Assembly: GCF_001814775.1 (NCBI RefSeq)
Contig: NZ_KV817781.1
Location: 153,576-217,575 of the forward strand
DNA length: 64,000 nucleotides
DNA from: Streptococcus sp. HMSC067H01
Lineage (GTDB): Bacteria > Bacillota > Bacilli > Lactobacillales > Streptococcaceae
Reading direction: 5' to 3'
Shown here: in pieces, positions 44,038 to 53,132 of the stretch
Layout: each line of letters starts with the position of its first letter
How positions within the stretch are numbered: the first letter of the stretch is position 1
The notes under the pieces: model-generated
Told to the model about the DNA's origin: nothing
Database searches by the model: none
Seen by the model: the letters and a program-made list of their open reading frames with translations, nothing else
Made by a program: the position numbers and the translations under genes

Positions 44038-46368
44038 TTATTGTTGTAAGACTTTTCGAGGTTTTGTTCCTTCTGCAGGTCCAATAACCCCAGCCATTTC
44101 TAATTCTTCCATCAAGCGAGTTGCTCGGTTAAAACCAACTGATAATCTACGTTGAATCATGGATGCGCTCGCTTTTTGAGTTTCAATGACCAGAGCCTTG
44201 GCTTCTTCAAATAGTGGATCTCCACCTTCATCTCCTGTGCCAGACTCAGCATCTGTCTCAGAAACTTCTCCTGGATCAAAACTATCATCATAATCAGCAT
44301 CTGCTTGAGCCTTAATGAAGCCGACAATACGTTCCACATCATCATCCGAGATAAAGGAACCTTGCAAGCGAACAGGGTGGTTTTCATCGATTGGTTTGAA
44401 GAGCATATCCCCTCGACCAAGCAATTTCTCCGCACCATTTTCATCCAAAATCGTACGTGAATCCGTTCCAGAAGATACAGCAAAGGCTACACGAGATGGT
44501 ACATTAGCCTTAATCAAACCAGAAATAACATCAACCGACGGACGCTGGGTCGCGAGGATCATATGAATACCAGCTGCACGCGCCTTCTGTCCAAGACGGA
44601 TAATGGCATCTTCTACTTCCTTGCTGGCCACCATCATAAGGTCAGCTAACTCATCAACAATCACAACAATCAAAGGAAGAGGTACTTGTTTGTACTCAGA
44701 TTGAGCGTTGAATTCCTCAACCTTGGCATTGAAACCAGCAATATTCCGAACTCCGACTTTAGCAAAAAGTTCATAGCGATTTTCCATCTCATCAACAACC
44801 TTTTGCAAAGCCTTACTAGCCTTACGAGGGTTAGTCACGACCGGAATCAAGAGGTGAGGAATATCATTATAGACTGACAACTCAACCATCTTCGGATCCA
44901 CCATCATAAACTTGACTTGGTCTGGACGTGCCTTCATAAGAATACTTGCAATGATACCATTGACTGCAACAGATTTACCAGACCCTGTCGAACCAGCTAC
45001 TAGCAAGTGAGGCATTTTAGCCAGGTCGAAACTGCGAGCTGTACCATTGACGGCTTTGCCAAGGGGGATTTCTAGCAGATTTTCAGGTTTAGTTTGTGAT
45101 TGTTCCCAGAGCTCTCGAAAGGATACGGTCGCAATTTCAGAGTTAGGCACTTCAATCCCGACCAAGGATTTCCCTGGAATCGGTGCTTCAATACGGACAT
45201 CTTTCGCAGCCAAGGCCAGAGCCAAGTCATCTGCTAGATTGGAAATGCGATTGACACGAACACCAACTGCTGGCTTGACTTCGTACTTGGTAACAGATGG
45301 ACCGATTTCAGCACGTTCAACCGTTACCTTGATACCGAAACTCGCAAAGGTTTCTTCCAAAATTTTGATATTTTCTCGTACGATTTTCTTTTCTTTTGAC
45401 TGATCTTTTGGTTTATCAGGTGCGAAGAGTTGCAAGCTGGGGAGTTTATACTCCAAGGCCTTTTTAGCAGAAAAATCTACTTCAACATCTTCATCTTCTG
45501 CATAGTCATCCTCCTGAGGAATGTCATCTACTTTAGGATAATCATAGTCCGCTTGCGGGAGAATAATCTCAGGTTCCACCCATTCTTCCTCTGGAAGTGG
45601 TGGTAAATCATCAAAGTGAACAGGAGGAGCTTCTAAAATCTCGCCAGTTTCCAAATCAACAGGAGGTATATCCAATAAGGCTTGCTCTGCTTGTTCTTTT
45701 TCTAGTCTTTCCTGTTCCTCTGCTTCCTTACGAGCTTTTTCTTCTTCTCGTTTGATGAAGCGTTCTTGTTTCCTCTGCTCACGTCGCTCCATCCAAAGTG
45801 CAAAACGTACTCCAAGAAAATCAGCGACATCATAGACAGACCAGGGACTAACTAGAAGAGCACCGATTAAGATTAAGATAGCTCCGATAAAATAAGTGCC
45901 AATATTTGAAAAGAGAAAGGCGACTGGAATATAAAGAGCAACACCTAGAAGTCCTCCTCCAGCAAAGCTAGTCACACGAAATCCTGTCAAATCTGTCAAA
46001 ACTTGGGCTAAAGTTCCCTTAAAGACAGACTGCTCGATGCCATATTTCCATACAAGATAAGCTTCAAAAATCAGCAATAAGCCTGAAAAAATGCAAAGAA
46101 AACCTGAGATCAGACCTTCTTGCTTCCGAATCCATTTAAAGAGAAAAAGATAAACTAGAACGACAAAGATGACCAGATAGGCCAGACTTCCTACTAATAG
46201 ACGAATGAGATTATAGAGGGTGAGTCCCACTGCTCCTAATTTCAGAGCAGCGAACATTAAGCAAAAAGCTATGACTAAGGAAATTAACATCCGTTGGATA
46301 GCTTGCTTTCTTTCTAATTCAGCTTTTGACGGTCTCCGTCTTGTTTTACTTGTTTTTTTGTTTGCCAT
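44038..46368 (-). CDS. ftsK: DNA translocase FtsK/SpoIIIE
   Basis: Pumps chromosome ends out of the septum at division. 776 residues from the ATG at 46368 ([15 protein letters not shown]); a TTG further upstream is less likely. Four N-terminal membrane segments (about 28-170), an acidic linker ([26 protein letters not shown]), then the RecA-like motor with Walker [13 protein letters not shown] and Walker [34 protein letters not shown], and a winged-helix gamma domain at the C-terminus ([25 protein letters not shown]) that reads the orienting DNA motif. The promoter -10 lies 6 nt from the start codon. Confidence 0.96.
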   Translation of the reverse strand: MANKKTSKTRRRPSKAELERKQAIQRMLISLVIAFCLMFAALKLGAVGLTLYNLIRLLVGSLAYLVIFVVLVYLFLFKWIRKQEGLISGFLCIFSGLLLIFEAYLVWKYGIEQSVFKGTLAQVLTDLTGFRVTSFAGGGLLGVALYIPVAFLFSNIGTYFIGAILILIGALLVSPWSVYDVADFLGVRFALWMERREQRKQERFIKREEEKARKEAEEQERLEKEQAEQALLDIPPVDLETGEILEAPPVHFDDLPPLPEEEWVEPEIILPQADYDYPKVDDIPQEDDYAEDEDVEVDFSAKKALEYKLPSLQLFAPDKPKDQSKEKKIVRENIKILEETFASFGIKVTVERAEIGPSVTKYEVKPAVGVRVNRISNLADDLALALAAKDVRIEAPIPGKSLVGIEVPNSEIATVSFRELWEQSQTKPENLLEIPLGKAVNGTARSFDLAKMPHLLVAGSTGSGKSVAVNGIIASILMKARPDQVKFMMVDPKMVELSVYNDIPHLLIPVVTNPRKASKALQKVVDEMENRYELFAKVGVRNIAGFNAKVEEFNAQSEYKQVPLPLIVVIVDELADLMMVASKEVEDAIIRLGQKARAAGIHMILATQRPSVDVISGLIKANVPSRVAFAVSSGTDSRTILDENGAEKLLGRGDMLFKPIDENHPVRLQGSFISDDDVERIVGFIKAQADADYDDSFDPGEVSETDAESGTGDEGGDPLFEEAKALVIETQKASASMIQRRLSVGFNRATRLMEELEMAGVIGPAEGTKPRKVLQQ

Positions 46369-46374
46369 ATTTCT

Positions 46375-46380
46375 ATTATA
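46375..46380 (-). promoter_or_regulatory. Extended -10 of ftsK, next to its start codon
   Basis: Minus strand TGTTATAAT, with TATAAT ending 6 nt before the ATG at 46368. Transcription would begin at or next to the start codon and there is no Shine-Dalgarno, so a leaderless mRNA is expected. Confidence 0.6.
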
Positions 46381-46496
46381 ACACACTTCAGAAACTTTGT
46401 TTAAAGTGAAAAAAATGACCACATCTACTAGACACAATCATCTTTCGTTAATAATTCTGCAGTTTCTTTTCTGTATGATTTTTCAACAACTTTAGA

Positions 46497-47288
46497 TCAC
46501 TGCTTCTTTAAAAATCTGATTGCTGATTTTCTTGCTTTCTCAATCTTTTCGACTTCTAGATTCTCCACAGCAGATGTAGGTATCCATTTTTTCCCAAATA
46601 AAACTTGAACTGCTTCTATCATCAGAGCACAAGCCTGCAAATCCTTTTCTTCTGCAATTGCTTCACCAAACAAACCCTTTGTTTTCTCTATCAAGACTTC
46701 TTTTTCAACTTGATGAAAAGATAATTGCATCAAACTACTGGCAGACCAGGCACGACAAAGTGGATCTTTGTCAGTCAAGAGATGTTGGCCTAAGGTTTCT
46801 ATCTCACTTATTGAACCAATCCACCCTAGGGCAATGATTAGCTTTCTACGATTCGAAGCTTCTGGACTAGGTAAAAGAGAGATCAGAACAGGAAGTACTT
46901 GCTTGCAAGAAGACGCATAAAAATCTCTATGTCTTACTTTGGAAAGGATTTTCGCTAGGAAATAAACAATCAAAATGCGTTGACTCTCATCTTCCTCTTG
47001 ATCGAGAGTTTCCAAAAGATAGTCTATCCCCTCCTGCCCATGCTGGTCAAAACTTGCTTCAAAATTTAGGTCAGTCCCTTCCTCCCAATCTTTGCAAATG
47101 AGTTCAAAATGAAAGGCAATTTCTGGGCTCCTACCTAAATCAGCTATAAAATGAATTCGTTTAGAATCAGGAAAATCTTCCTCCACCAAGCTGGCATAAA
47201 CCTTCTGCAACTCTTCTTTTGTAAGATTTTGGTGAGAGATCTTTGCTTTCTTTAGTTTGTCGATTCCTTCTTTTCTAGAATCACTCAT
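46497..47288 (-). CDS. HEAT-repeat-like protein
   Basis: 263 residues, all helical by eye, with recurrent hydrophobic-helix pairs (RHRDFYASSCKQVLPVLISLLPSPEASNRRKLIIALGWIGSISEIETLGQHLLTDKDPLCRAWSA is one stretch) like HEAT/Armadillo or PBS-lyase HEAT repeats. No signal peptide or membrane segment. Function unknown; such proteins usually bind other proteins. It sits between the fru operon and ftsK, same strand, apparently with its own transcript. Confidence 0.65.
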   Translation of the reverse strand: MSDSRKEGIDKLKKAKISHQNLTKEELQKVYASLVEEDFPDSKRIHFIADLGRSPEIAFHFELICKDWEEGTDLNFEASFDQHGQEGIDYLLETLDQEEDESQRILIVYFLAKILSKVRHRDFYASSCKQVLPVLISLLPSPEASNRRKLIIALGWIGSISEIETLGQHLLTDKDPLCRAWSASSLMQLSFHQVEKEVLIEKTKGLFGEAIAEEKDLQACALMIEAVQVLFGKKWIPTSAVENLEVEKIEKARKSAIRFLKKQ

Positions 47289-47404
47289 GACACTTATCTC
47301 CTCTAAGATATTTGTAGAACTTCAGCATTCTATCATTTAAATTCTCTAATATTTATCTCTATTATATCACTTTAAAGACCTGTCTCCCTAACTTCATTAT
47401 CAAA

Positions 47405-47436
47405 AAATGACTGCCCACTTTCGTGTTCAGTCATTT
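47405..47436 (-). terminator. Terminator of the fru operon
   Basis: Stem AAATGACTG / CAGTCATTT with a 14-nt loop, followed by TTTT on the minus strand, 15 bp after the fruA stop. Confidence 0.75.
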
Positions 47437-47450
47437 GAATGTATTTGTAA

Positions 47451-49405
47451 TTATTTTTCTAAAGGTTTACGAAGGTAACCATAAACTACACCACTAACAA
47501 GTGCTCCAATCAAGACAAAGACAAGGTAAAGAAGGGCATTTGTTGTAAGGGCGATAACGAAGATTCCTCCGTGAGGTGCCATCAGTTTGATACCTGCAAG
47601 ACCAACAAGTCCACCTGCCACTGATGAACCAAGGATAAAGCTTGGGATAGCACGAGCTGGGTCAGCCGCACCAAATGGAATCGCACCTTCAGTGATGAAT
47701 GACAAGCCCATAACGATGTTTGTCAAACCTGAGTTGCGTTCTTCTTTTGTGAATTTATCTTTAAAGAGAAGTGTTGCAACGAAGATCGCAAGTGGTGGAA
47801 CCATTCCTCCAGCCATAACTGCTGCCATAGCTACTGAACCACCTGTTGACACTGTTGCTGCAAGAGTACCAGTACCAAAGACATAAGCTGCTTTATTGAC
47901 AGGTCCACCCATATCGACAGCCATCATTCCTCCAAGAACGATACCAAGAAGGACAGCTGAACCGCCTCCAAGACCCCCAAGGAAGTCGTTCATAGCAGTG
48001 TTGATTGCTGCCATTGGGATGTTAACAGCAAGCATGACAAATCCAGTCAAGATTGTTCCAAGAAGTGGCAAGAGAAGGATTGATTTAGCACCTTCAAGTG
48101 AACGAGGAACTTTAACGTATTTCTTGATAGCAAGCACCAAAGCACCTGCGATAAATCCACCCACAAGGGCGCCTAGGAAACCAGATGAGACACCAGCAAG
48201 AGTTGAAGTTGCTTCACCACCTGCGGCATAAGGGATTTTACCAAAGGCAAAACCTTCTTTGGCAATAGCACCAGCCACGAAACCAGCTACCAAACCTGGT
48301 TTTTCAGCGATAGAGTAGGCAACATATCCTGCAAAGACTGGGAGCATCAAGCCAAAGGCTGCACCACCAATTTTCATGAACATAGAAGCTAGCTCATGGT
48401 AAGAACCAAGATTGCCAAGGTTTTCATTTGGCACACCCAAAGCACCATCAATCAAGAAGGCAAGGGCAATCATGATACCACCACCGATAACGAATGGCAA
48501 CATTTGAGATACACCACTCATCAAGTGTTTGTAGAAAGCACCACCTAGACTTTGTTTTTCATTAGATGCTGTTGAAGCTTGCGCTCCATTAGCAGCACGA
48601 TATACTTCAGCATTACCAGAAAGAGCCAAGTTGATCAACTCTTCTGTCTTACGAATACCATCTGCAACTGGACGGTTCACCAATGGTTTACCATCAAAAC
48701 GATCCATTTCAACAGCCTTATCTGCAGCAATAATAACAGCTTTAGCCTTACGGATATCTTCTGCTGTCAATTGGTTGCCAACACCACTAGCACCGTTGGT
48801 TTCAACCTTGATACCAACACCCATTTCAGCAGCCACTTTTTGAAGAGCTTCTTGAGCCATGTAAGTGTGGGCAATACCTGTTGTACACGCTGTAACTGCT
48901 ACGATGAAGTCATCAGAGTCATTTGCAGAAACTTGTACTGGTTCTTGAGCTTTTTCTGAAGCTTGGTCAAAGAGGTCGATAACTTGATCAGCTGTTGTTA
49001 CTTGACGAAGTTTGTCAGCAAAGCCGTCTTTCATCAAGTATTGAGACAATTCGGCTAAGGCAGCCAAGTGCGTATCATTAGCACCTTCTGGAGCCGCAAT
49101 CATAAAGAAGAGGTCAGTTGGTTGCCCGTCCAAGCTTTCGTAGTCAACACCTTTGTTTGACTTAGCAAAGAGAACTGTCGCTTCTTTAACAGCAGCGTTT
49201 TGCTGTGAGGCATTGCGATACCGTCACCCAAACCTGTAGAAGTCAAAGCTTCACGCGCTAAAATTCCTTCTTTAAAGGTTTCAAAATCTGACACGTATCC
49301 GTGATCAACCAAGCTATGAATCATTTCTTCAATAACTGCTGTTTTTTCAGTTGCTTGCAAATCCAGCAACATCACATCTTTTCTCAATAAATCTTGAATT
49401 TTCAT
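47451..49405 (-). pseudogene. fruA: Fructose PTS EIIABC component, frameshifted
   Basis: Imports fructose as fructose-1-phosphate. The 5' part (49100-49405) reads MKIQDLLRKDVMLLDL...GIAMPHSK with the EIIA phospho-His67, then goes out of frame; the rest (47451-49133) continues with SLDGQPTDLFFMIAAPEG, EIIB with Cys in AVTACTTGIAHTYMA, and a complete EIIC membrane domain. The break is at the T run 49198-49201 (four T, A on the coding strand): one more A would restore NAAVKEATVLFAKSN and a normal protein of about 650 residues. Either a sequencing error, a slippage-prone site or a real loss. The rest is intact, which favours recent origin or error. fruK overlaps its start by 4 bp. Confidence 0.85.
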
Positions 49406-50313
49406 CTTTTTTCTACCTCAACTTTTTCATAAGTTTCTTTAATAAATGTTGCAGTTGCTAAATCATCTGAAAATGTAGTTGCTGTTCCACAAGCCACTCC
49501 CCATTTGAAGGCTTCTACTGCGTCTTTTGATTTGACAAACTCACCCGTAAATCCAGCAACCATCGAGTCACCAGCACCCACTGAGTTTTTCACGGTTCCC
49601 TTGATCGGTTTAGCAAAGTATGCTCCATCTGATGTTACCAGAAGGGCACCATCACCAGCCATAGAGATAATAACGTTTTGAGCACCTTTAGCCAGCAATT
49701 CTCGAGCGTATTTCTCTATTTCATCAAGGTTTTCAAGCTTGACTCCAAAGATAGCTCCAAGTTCATGATTGTTTGGTTTGACTAAAAGTGGTTGATAATC
49801 CAAACTATCGATCAAGGTCTGACCTTCAAAGTCACAAACCACTTGAGCACCTGTCTGACGCGTCAAAGCAATCAAATCCTTGTAGATGACATTGCCTAGG
49901 TTCTTAGCGCTTGAACCTGCAAAGACAACTGTATCTTCTGCTGTTAAACTTGAAAGAATAGCTTTCAACTCTTCAAGCTGTTCTGGTTCAACAGTAGGCC
50001 CAGTTCCGTTGATTTCTGTTTCTTGGTCGGCTTTAATCTTGACATTGATACGCGTATCTTCTGCCACTTGGACAAATCGTGTTTCAATTTGCTCTTCAGC
50101 CAAAGTGTCTGTGATAAATTTACCTGTAAAGCCACCGATGAAGCCTGTCGCAGTATTTGGAATATCTAAGCGTTTCAAGACACGGCTAACATTGATTCCC
50201 TTACCACCAGCAAACTTATCATCACTGTCCATACGATTGACACTACCAACTTCCACTTTATCCAGACGGACAATGTAGTCAATAGATGGATTAAGCGTGA
50301 TTGTATAAATCAT
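49402..50313 (-). CDS. fruK: 1-phosphofructokinase
   Basis: Converts fructose-1-phosphate to fructose-1,6-bisphosphate. 303-residue PfkB-family kinase: MIYTITLNPSIDY at the start, FAGGKGINVSRVL (about 34-46), and the catalytic GAGDSMVAGF near 247 with the Asp base. Overlaps fruR by 4 bp and fruA by 4 bp, so the operon order is fruR-fruK-fruA. Confidence 0.96.
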   Translation of the reverse strand: MIYTITLNPSIDYIVRLDKVEVGSVNRMDSDDKFAGGKGINVSRVLKRLDIPNTATGFIGGFTGKFITDTLAEEQIETRFVQVAEDTRINVKIKADQETEINGTGPTVEPEQLEELKAILSSLTAEDTVVFAGSSAKNLGNVIYKDLIALTRQTGAQVVCDFEGQTLIDSLDYQPLLVKPNNHELGAIFGVKLENLDEIEKYARELLAKGAQNVIISMAGDGALLVTSDGAYFAKPIKGTVKNSVGAGDSMVAGFTGEFVKSKDAVEAFKWGVACGTATTFSDDLATATFIKETYEKVEVEKR

Positions 50314-51050
50314 ACTTCGATAACCTCCGTTTTCTCTTTGATAGCTGACAAGAGCTCGTGACCCTTGCTTGTAATCACAATAGCTCGTTTTATAGGGGCG
50401 ACCTTAGCGAAACAAGACTGACCAACCTTAGACGAATCCGCCAAAACATAGGTTTGTTTGGCATTTTCTAGAATAGCTCGCTTAACCGCTCCCTCCTCCA
50501 TATCTGGAGTTGTATAATAACCTTCATCTACACCGTTCATTCCGATAAAGGCACGATCAAAGTGCAGTTGGTTAATCTGGTTGAGAGCCACTCCGCCGAT
50601 ACTAGCATCCGTTGTCATCTTAACTCCACCACCAATAATAACAGTTGGAATTTGCTTATCCACTAATTGAACCGCATGGTGGATGGAGTTGGTTACTACG
50701 GTAATGTCTTTTCGCTCCAACTCCTTAATGAGAAAGGCTGTCGTACTTCCTGCATCCACAAAGATAACATCCTTTTCTTTGATGAGAGAAGCTGCCTTTT
50801 GAGCAATCAACTTTTTCTCTTGAAGGTTTTTGACAGATTTTTCTTGAATGGTTTCTTCTTCTTGCAAAGAGTGAGGCAACTCTGCTCCTCCATGCACTCG
50901 GCGAAGTTTATTTTCCGACTCCAATTCATCTAAATCTCGCCTAACTGTTGATTCTGAAGTATCTAGCAAGCCTACTAATTTCTCTAAAGTAACGACTTTA
51001 TGTTTGCCTAGCTCCTCTAAAATCAACTTTTTTCTCTCAGTTTTTAGCAC
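50310..51050 (-). CDS. fruR: DeoR family fructose operon repressor
   Basis: 246 residues with the DeoR helix-turn-helix (VTLEKLVGLLDTSESTVRRDLDELE, about 19-43; RRVHGGAEL after it) and a sugar-phosphate sensor domain (FVDAGSTTAFLIKEL, ADSSKVGQ). The expected inducer is fructose-1-phosphate. First gene of the fru operon; promoter at 51083-51110 and repeated motifs just upstream. Confidence 0.92.
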   Translation of the reverse strand: MLKTERKKLILEELGKHKVVTLEKLVGLLDTSESTVRRDLDELESENKLRRVHGGAELPHSLQEEETIQEKSVKNLQEKKLIAQKAASLIKEKDVIFVDAGSTTAFLIKELERKDITVVTNSIHHAVQLVDKQIPTVIIGGGVKMTTDASIGGVALNQINQLHFDRAFIGMNGVDEGYYTTPDMEEGAVKRAILENAKQTYVLADSSKVGQSCFAKVAPIKRAIVITSKGHELLSAIKEKTEVIEV

Positions 51051-51082
51051 TTACTCACCTCCTGTTAACGATTACAATAATC

Positions 51083-51110
51083 ATTCTATCACAAAAAATA
51101 GCAAAGTCAA
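51083..51110 (-). promoter_or_regulatory. fru operon promoter
   Basis: Minus strand TTGACT (51105-51110), 16-bp spacer, TAGAAT (51083-51088). Confidence 0.7.
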
Positions 51111-51119
51111 GCACTTTTT

Positions 51120-51149
51120 GTCATTTTCTTTCATTTTCTATCATTTTGC
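51120..51149 (-). promoter_or_regulatory. Candidate FruR operator: three 10-bp phased direct repeats
   Basis: On the minus strand AAAATGA appears three times with a 10-bp period (plus strand TCATTTT at 51121, 51131 and 51141), just upstream of the fru -35. DeoR-type repressors often bind direct repeats phased to the helix turn. Confidence 0.5.
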
Positions 51150-51167
51150 CAATTGTTTGAATTTTAT

Positions 51168-51196
51168 TTGCAAGATAATTCCCTTTATGTTAAACT
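51168..51196 (+). promoter_or_regulatory. tRNA-Ser promoter
   Basis: TTGCAA (51168-51173), 17-bp spacer, TAAACT (51191-51196). Confidence 0.65.
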
Positions 51197-51211
51197 ATTT
51201 TAGTAAGGATT

Positions 51212-51299
51212 GGAAGATTACTCAAGAGGCTTAAGAGGCCGTGTTGGAAACGCGGTAGGCGTGTGAAAGCGTGCGTGGGTTCGAATCCCATGTCTTCCG
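51212..51299 (+). tRNA. tRNA-Ser (anticodon GGA)
   Basis: 88 nt folding into a class II tRNA: acceptor GGAAGAT / GTCTTCC (last pair G-T), D arm, anticodon stem CCGTG / CGCGG with loop TTGGAAA (anticodon GGA, reads UCC/UCU), a long variable arm and a T arm with GGTTCGAATCC. CCA is not encoded. Sits alone, followed by a terminator. Confidence 0.96.
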
Positions 51300-51312
51300 T
51301 AGCTATAGTGTG

Positions 51313-51335
51313 GCTGCATCTTGATGCAGCTTTTT
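51313..51335 (+). terminator. Terminator after tRNA-Ser
   Basis: Hairpin GCTGCAT-CTTG-ATGCAGC followed by TTTTT. Confidence 0.85.
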
Positions 51336-51368
51336 ATAATGGATTTTCGTCTAAGATGAGGATTCTAA

Positions 51369-51407
51369 AAAATCACCCAAGATTTAACTCTCGGGTGATT
51401 TCTTTTT
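51369..51407. terminator. Terminator between tRNA-Ser and mntH
   Basis: Stem AAATCACCC / GGGTGATTT flanked by an A run and by TCTTTTT; serves mntH on the minus strand and possibly the tRNA transcript. Confidence 0.7.
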
Positions 51408-51460
51408 CGTCATTTTTAATAATCAAATGCTAGTCTTCTTCCACTTCATCTCAGATGCTC

Positions 51461-52795
51461 TTAAAAAATATCAAATAGCAATTTCACATTGAGGATGGTC
51501 AAGATAATGGAAACAATATAACCAAGGATGGTATTCCACTTGGCATTGGTAAATTCTCCCATCAGTGATTTCTTAGAAGTTAGATAAATCAAAGGAAAGA
51601 TTGAAAATGGAAGAGCGATTGAAAGAAAGACCTGTGAATAAACCAATAACTGATCCAAGGTTTTTTCTTGATGACCAAACAGAACCGCTACTATCATAAC
51701 AGGCAGTAAGGCAAAGAGACGAGTCGCCAAACGAATGAACCACTGAGGCAATCGCATATGCAAGAAACCTTCCATAACGATTTGTCCTGTCAAGGTACCT
51801 GTGATAGTCGAATTCTGACCACTGGCTAAAAGAGCCAAGGCAAACAAGGTTGATAAGGTTGAGCTAGCTATAGCTCCCGCAATGGTAGAATCCTGCAGGG
51901 CGTTATACATTTGAGAAAAGGCAGAAATTTCAGATGCATGTCCGAAAAAGAGAGACGCCCCTAAGATTAAAAGAAGGGAGTTAACGATAAAGGCCAAGGA
52001 CAGTTGAAGATTCGAATCCCAGGTCATAAAGCGCACGGCTTTTCGAACATCATTCTTGTCTTTGTGATTGATTTTCCGAGTTTGAGACAAGGAAGAATGC
52101 AAATAGAGGTTGTGGGGCATCACTGTCGCACCCACGATCCCTAATGCCAAGGTTAATTGACTTTCATGCCCAGGCAGAGGACTCTCAAATAAGGTTGCAT
52201 TTGGCAGATAACCTTCAACGATTCCTTGGAAGCTTGGATGTGACAAAGCTACTAGGTAAGTAAAGATTGCTAAGATCGTTAAAATTAGCGTGGTCACGAT
52301 AGCTTCTATCTTCTTAAAGCCAAACTTCATCAGGAGCAATAAGAGAAAGACATCTAAAACTGTCAAGAGGATGGCTATCATAATCGGAATTTTAAAGAGA
52401 AGATTGAGGGCAATGGCTGAACCTAGAACTTCTGCCAAATCTGTCGCCATCAAGGCCAACTCCAAAATCACCCATAGACTATAACGAAGCCATTTAGGTG
52501 AATGATGAGCTGTTGCTTGAGCCAGGTCCATCTGAGTTACAATTCCAAGCTTTCCAGCCATCTGCTGAAGCTGCATGGCAATAAGCGATGAAATCAAGAT
52601 GACAAACAAGAGACTGTACTTATAGGAAGCCCCACCGACGACACTGGTAATCCAGTTTCCAGGATCCATATAACCAACTGCCACAAGTGCTCCTGGCCCC
52701 AAGAAGGCCTTTAAATTTTGCCAGAAATGATTATTATTTGGAGTATCAATAGACTGATTAATCTCAGAGAGTGAAACTTTTTTATGAGAAGACAT
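51461..52795 (-). CDS. mntH: Nramp family Mn2+/metal transporter
   Basis: Proton-coupled divalent metal importer, chiefly Mn2+ and Fe2+. 444 residues with 11 predicted membrane segments; TM1 motif DPGNW (about 46-50) and TM6 motif with MPHNLYLHSS (about 227-236) carry the metal-binding residues. Mn uptake matters in streptococci, which make H2O2. S. pneumoniae relies mainly on the PsaBCA ABC transporter, so this gene is an addition relative to that species as I recall it. Monocistronic, with a palindromic operator over its promoter. Confidence 0.94.
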   Translation of the reverse strand: MSSHKKVSLSEINQSIDTPNNNHFWQNLKAFLGPGALVAVGYMDPGNWITSVVGGASYKYSLLFVILISSLIAMQLQQMAGKLGIVTQMDLAQATAHHSPKWLRYSLWVILELALMATDLAEVLGSAIALNLLFKIPIMIAILLTVLDVFLLLLLMKFGFKKIEAIVTTLILTILAIFTYLVALSHPSFQGIVEGYLPNATLFESPLPGHESQLTLALGIVGATVMPHNLYLHSSLSQTRKINHKDKNDVRKAVRFMTWDSNLQLSLAFIVNSLLLILGASLFFGHASEISAFSQMYNALQDSTIAGAIASSTLSTLFALALLASGQNSTITGTLTGQIVMEGFLHMRLPQWFIRLATRLFALLPVMIVAVLFGHQEKTLDQLLVYSQVFLSIALPFSIFPLIYLTSKKSLMGEFTNAKWNTILGYIVSIILTILNVKLLFDIF

Positions 52796-52935
52796 AGATA
52801 CTTACCTCTTTCTAATCTTGTCTTTTCCTACTATTCTAATATTGAGAAGCCGAGATCACAAATTTATATCTAGAAGTTAAGAGATTTTTTGAAAGGACTT
52901 ATGAAAATACTTGCTCATTTTCTCAATTTGCCCCT

Positions 52936-52966
52936 ATTATATCATAAAATTCAACAAAATTTTATG
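52936..52966 (-). promoter_or_regulatory. mntH promoter with candidate metal-repressor operator
   Basis: TATAAT on the minus strand (52936-52941). One base upstream starts a perfect inverted repeat, CATAAAATT - 6 nt - AATTTTATG (52943-52966), covering the spacer and the -35 position. The AAAATT...AATTTT pattern resembles operators of DtxR/MntR-type manganese repressors (PsaR, ScaR, SloR) in streptococci. Confidence 0.65.
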
Positions 52967-53081
52967 GAAAGTCAGAATAAGTCTACTCATTAACGGTAAT
53001 GATAAATCTATTGATAAACTTTGACATTTAATGGTGAACTGTAACTATTTTTTCTACTCGATTTCTCTATAAAAAAGTAAA

Positions 53082-53104
53082 AACCAGCGCTTTAGACGCT
53101 GGTT
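53082..53104 (-). terminator. Terminator of the pyr/car operon
   Basis: Stem AACCAGCG / CGCTGGTT followed by TTTACTTTTTT on the minus strand, after the carB stop. Confidence 0.85.
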
Positions 53105-53132
53105 AATAATTTATTCTCAAATAAAGCAGAGG

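Larger units (their letters stand above)
52796..53132. other. mntH control region and carB 3' flank
   Basis: 337 bp holding the mntH promoter/operator (52936-52966), a leader of about 130 nt and the carB terminator (53082-53104). No other gene seen. Confidence 0.6.

Noticed and set aside
52796..53081. Mn riboswitch (yybP-ykoY) upstream of mntH
   Set aside because: I cannot find the conserved loops; the inverted repeat at the promoter is a simpler explanation of metal control.
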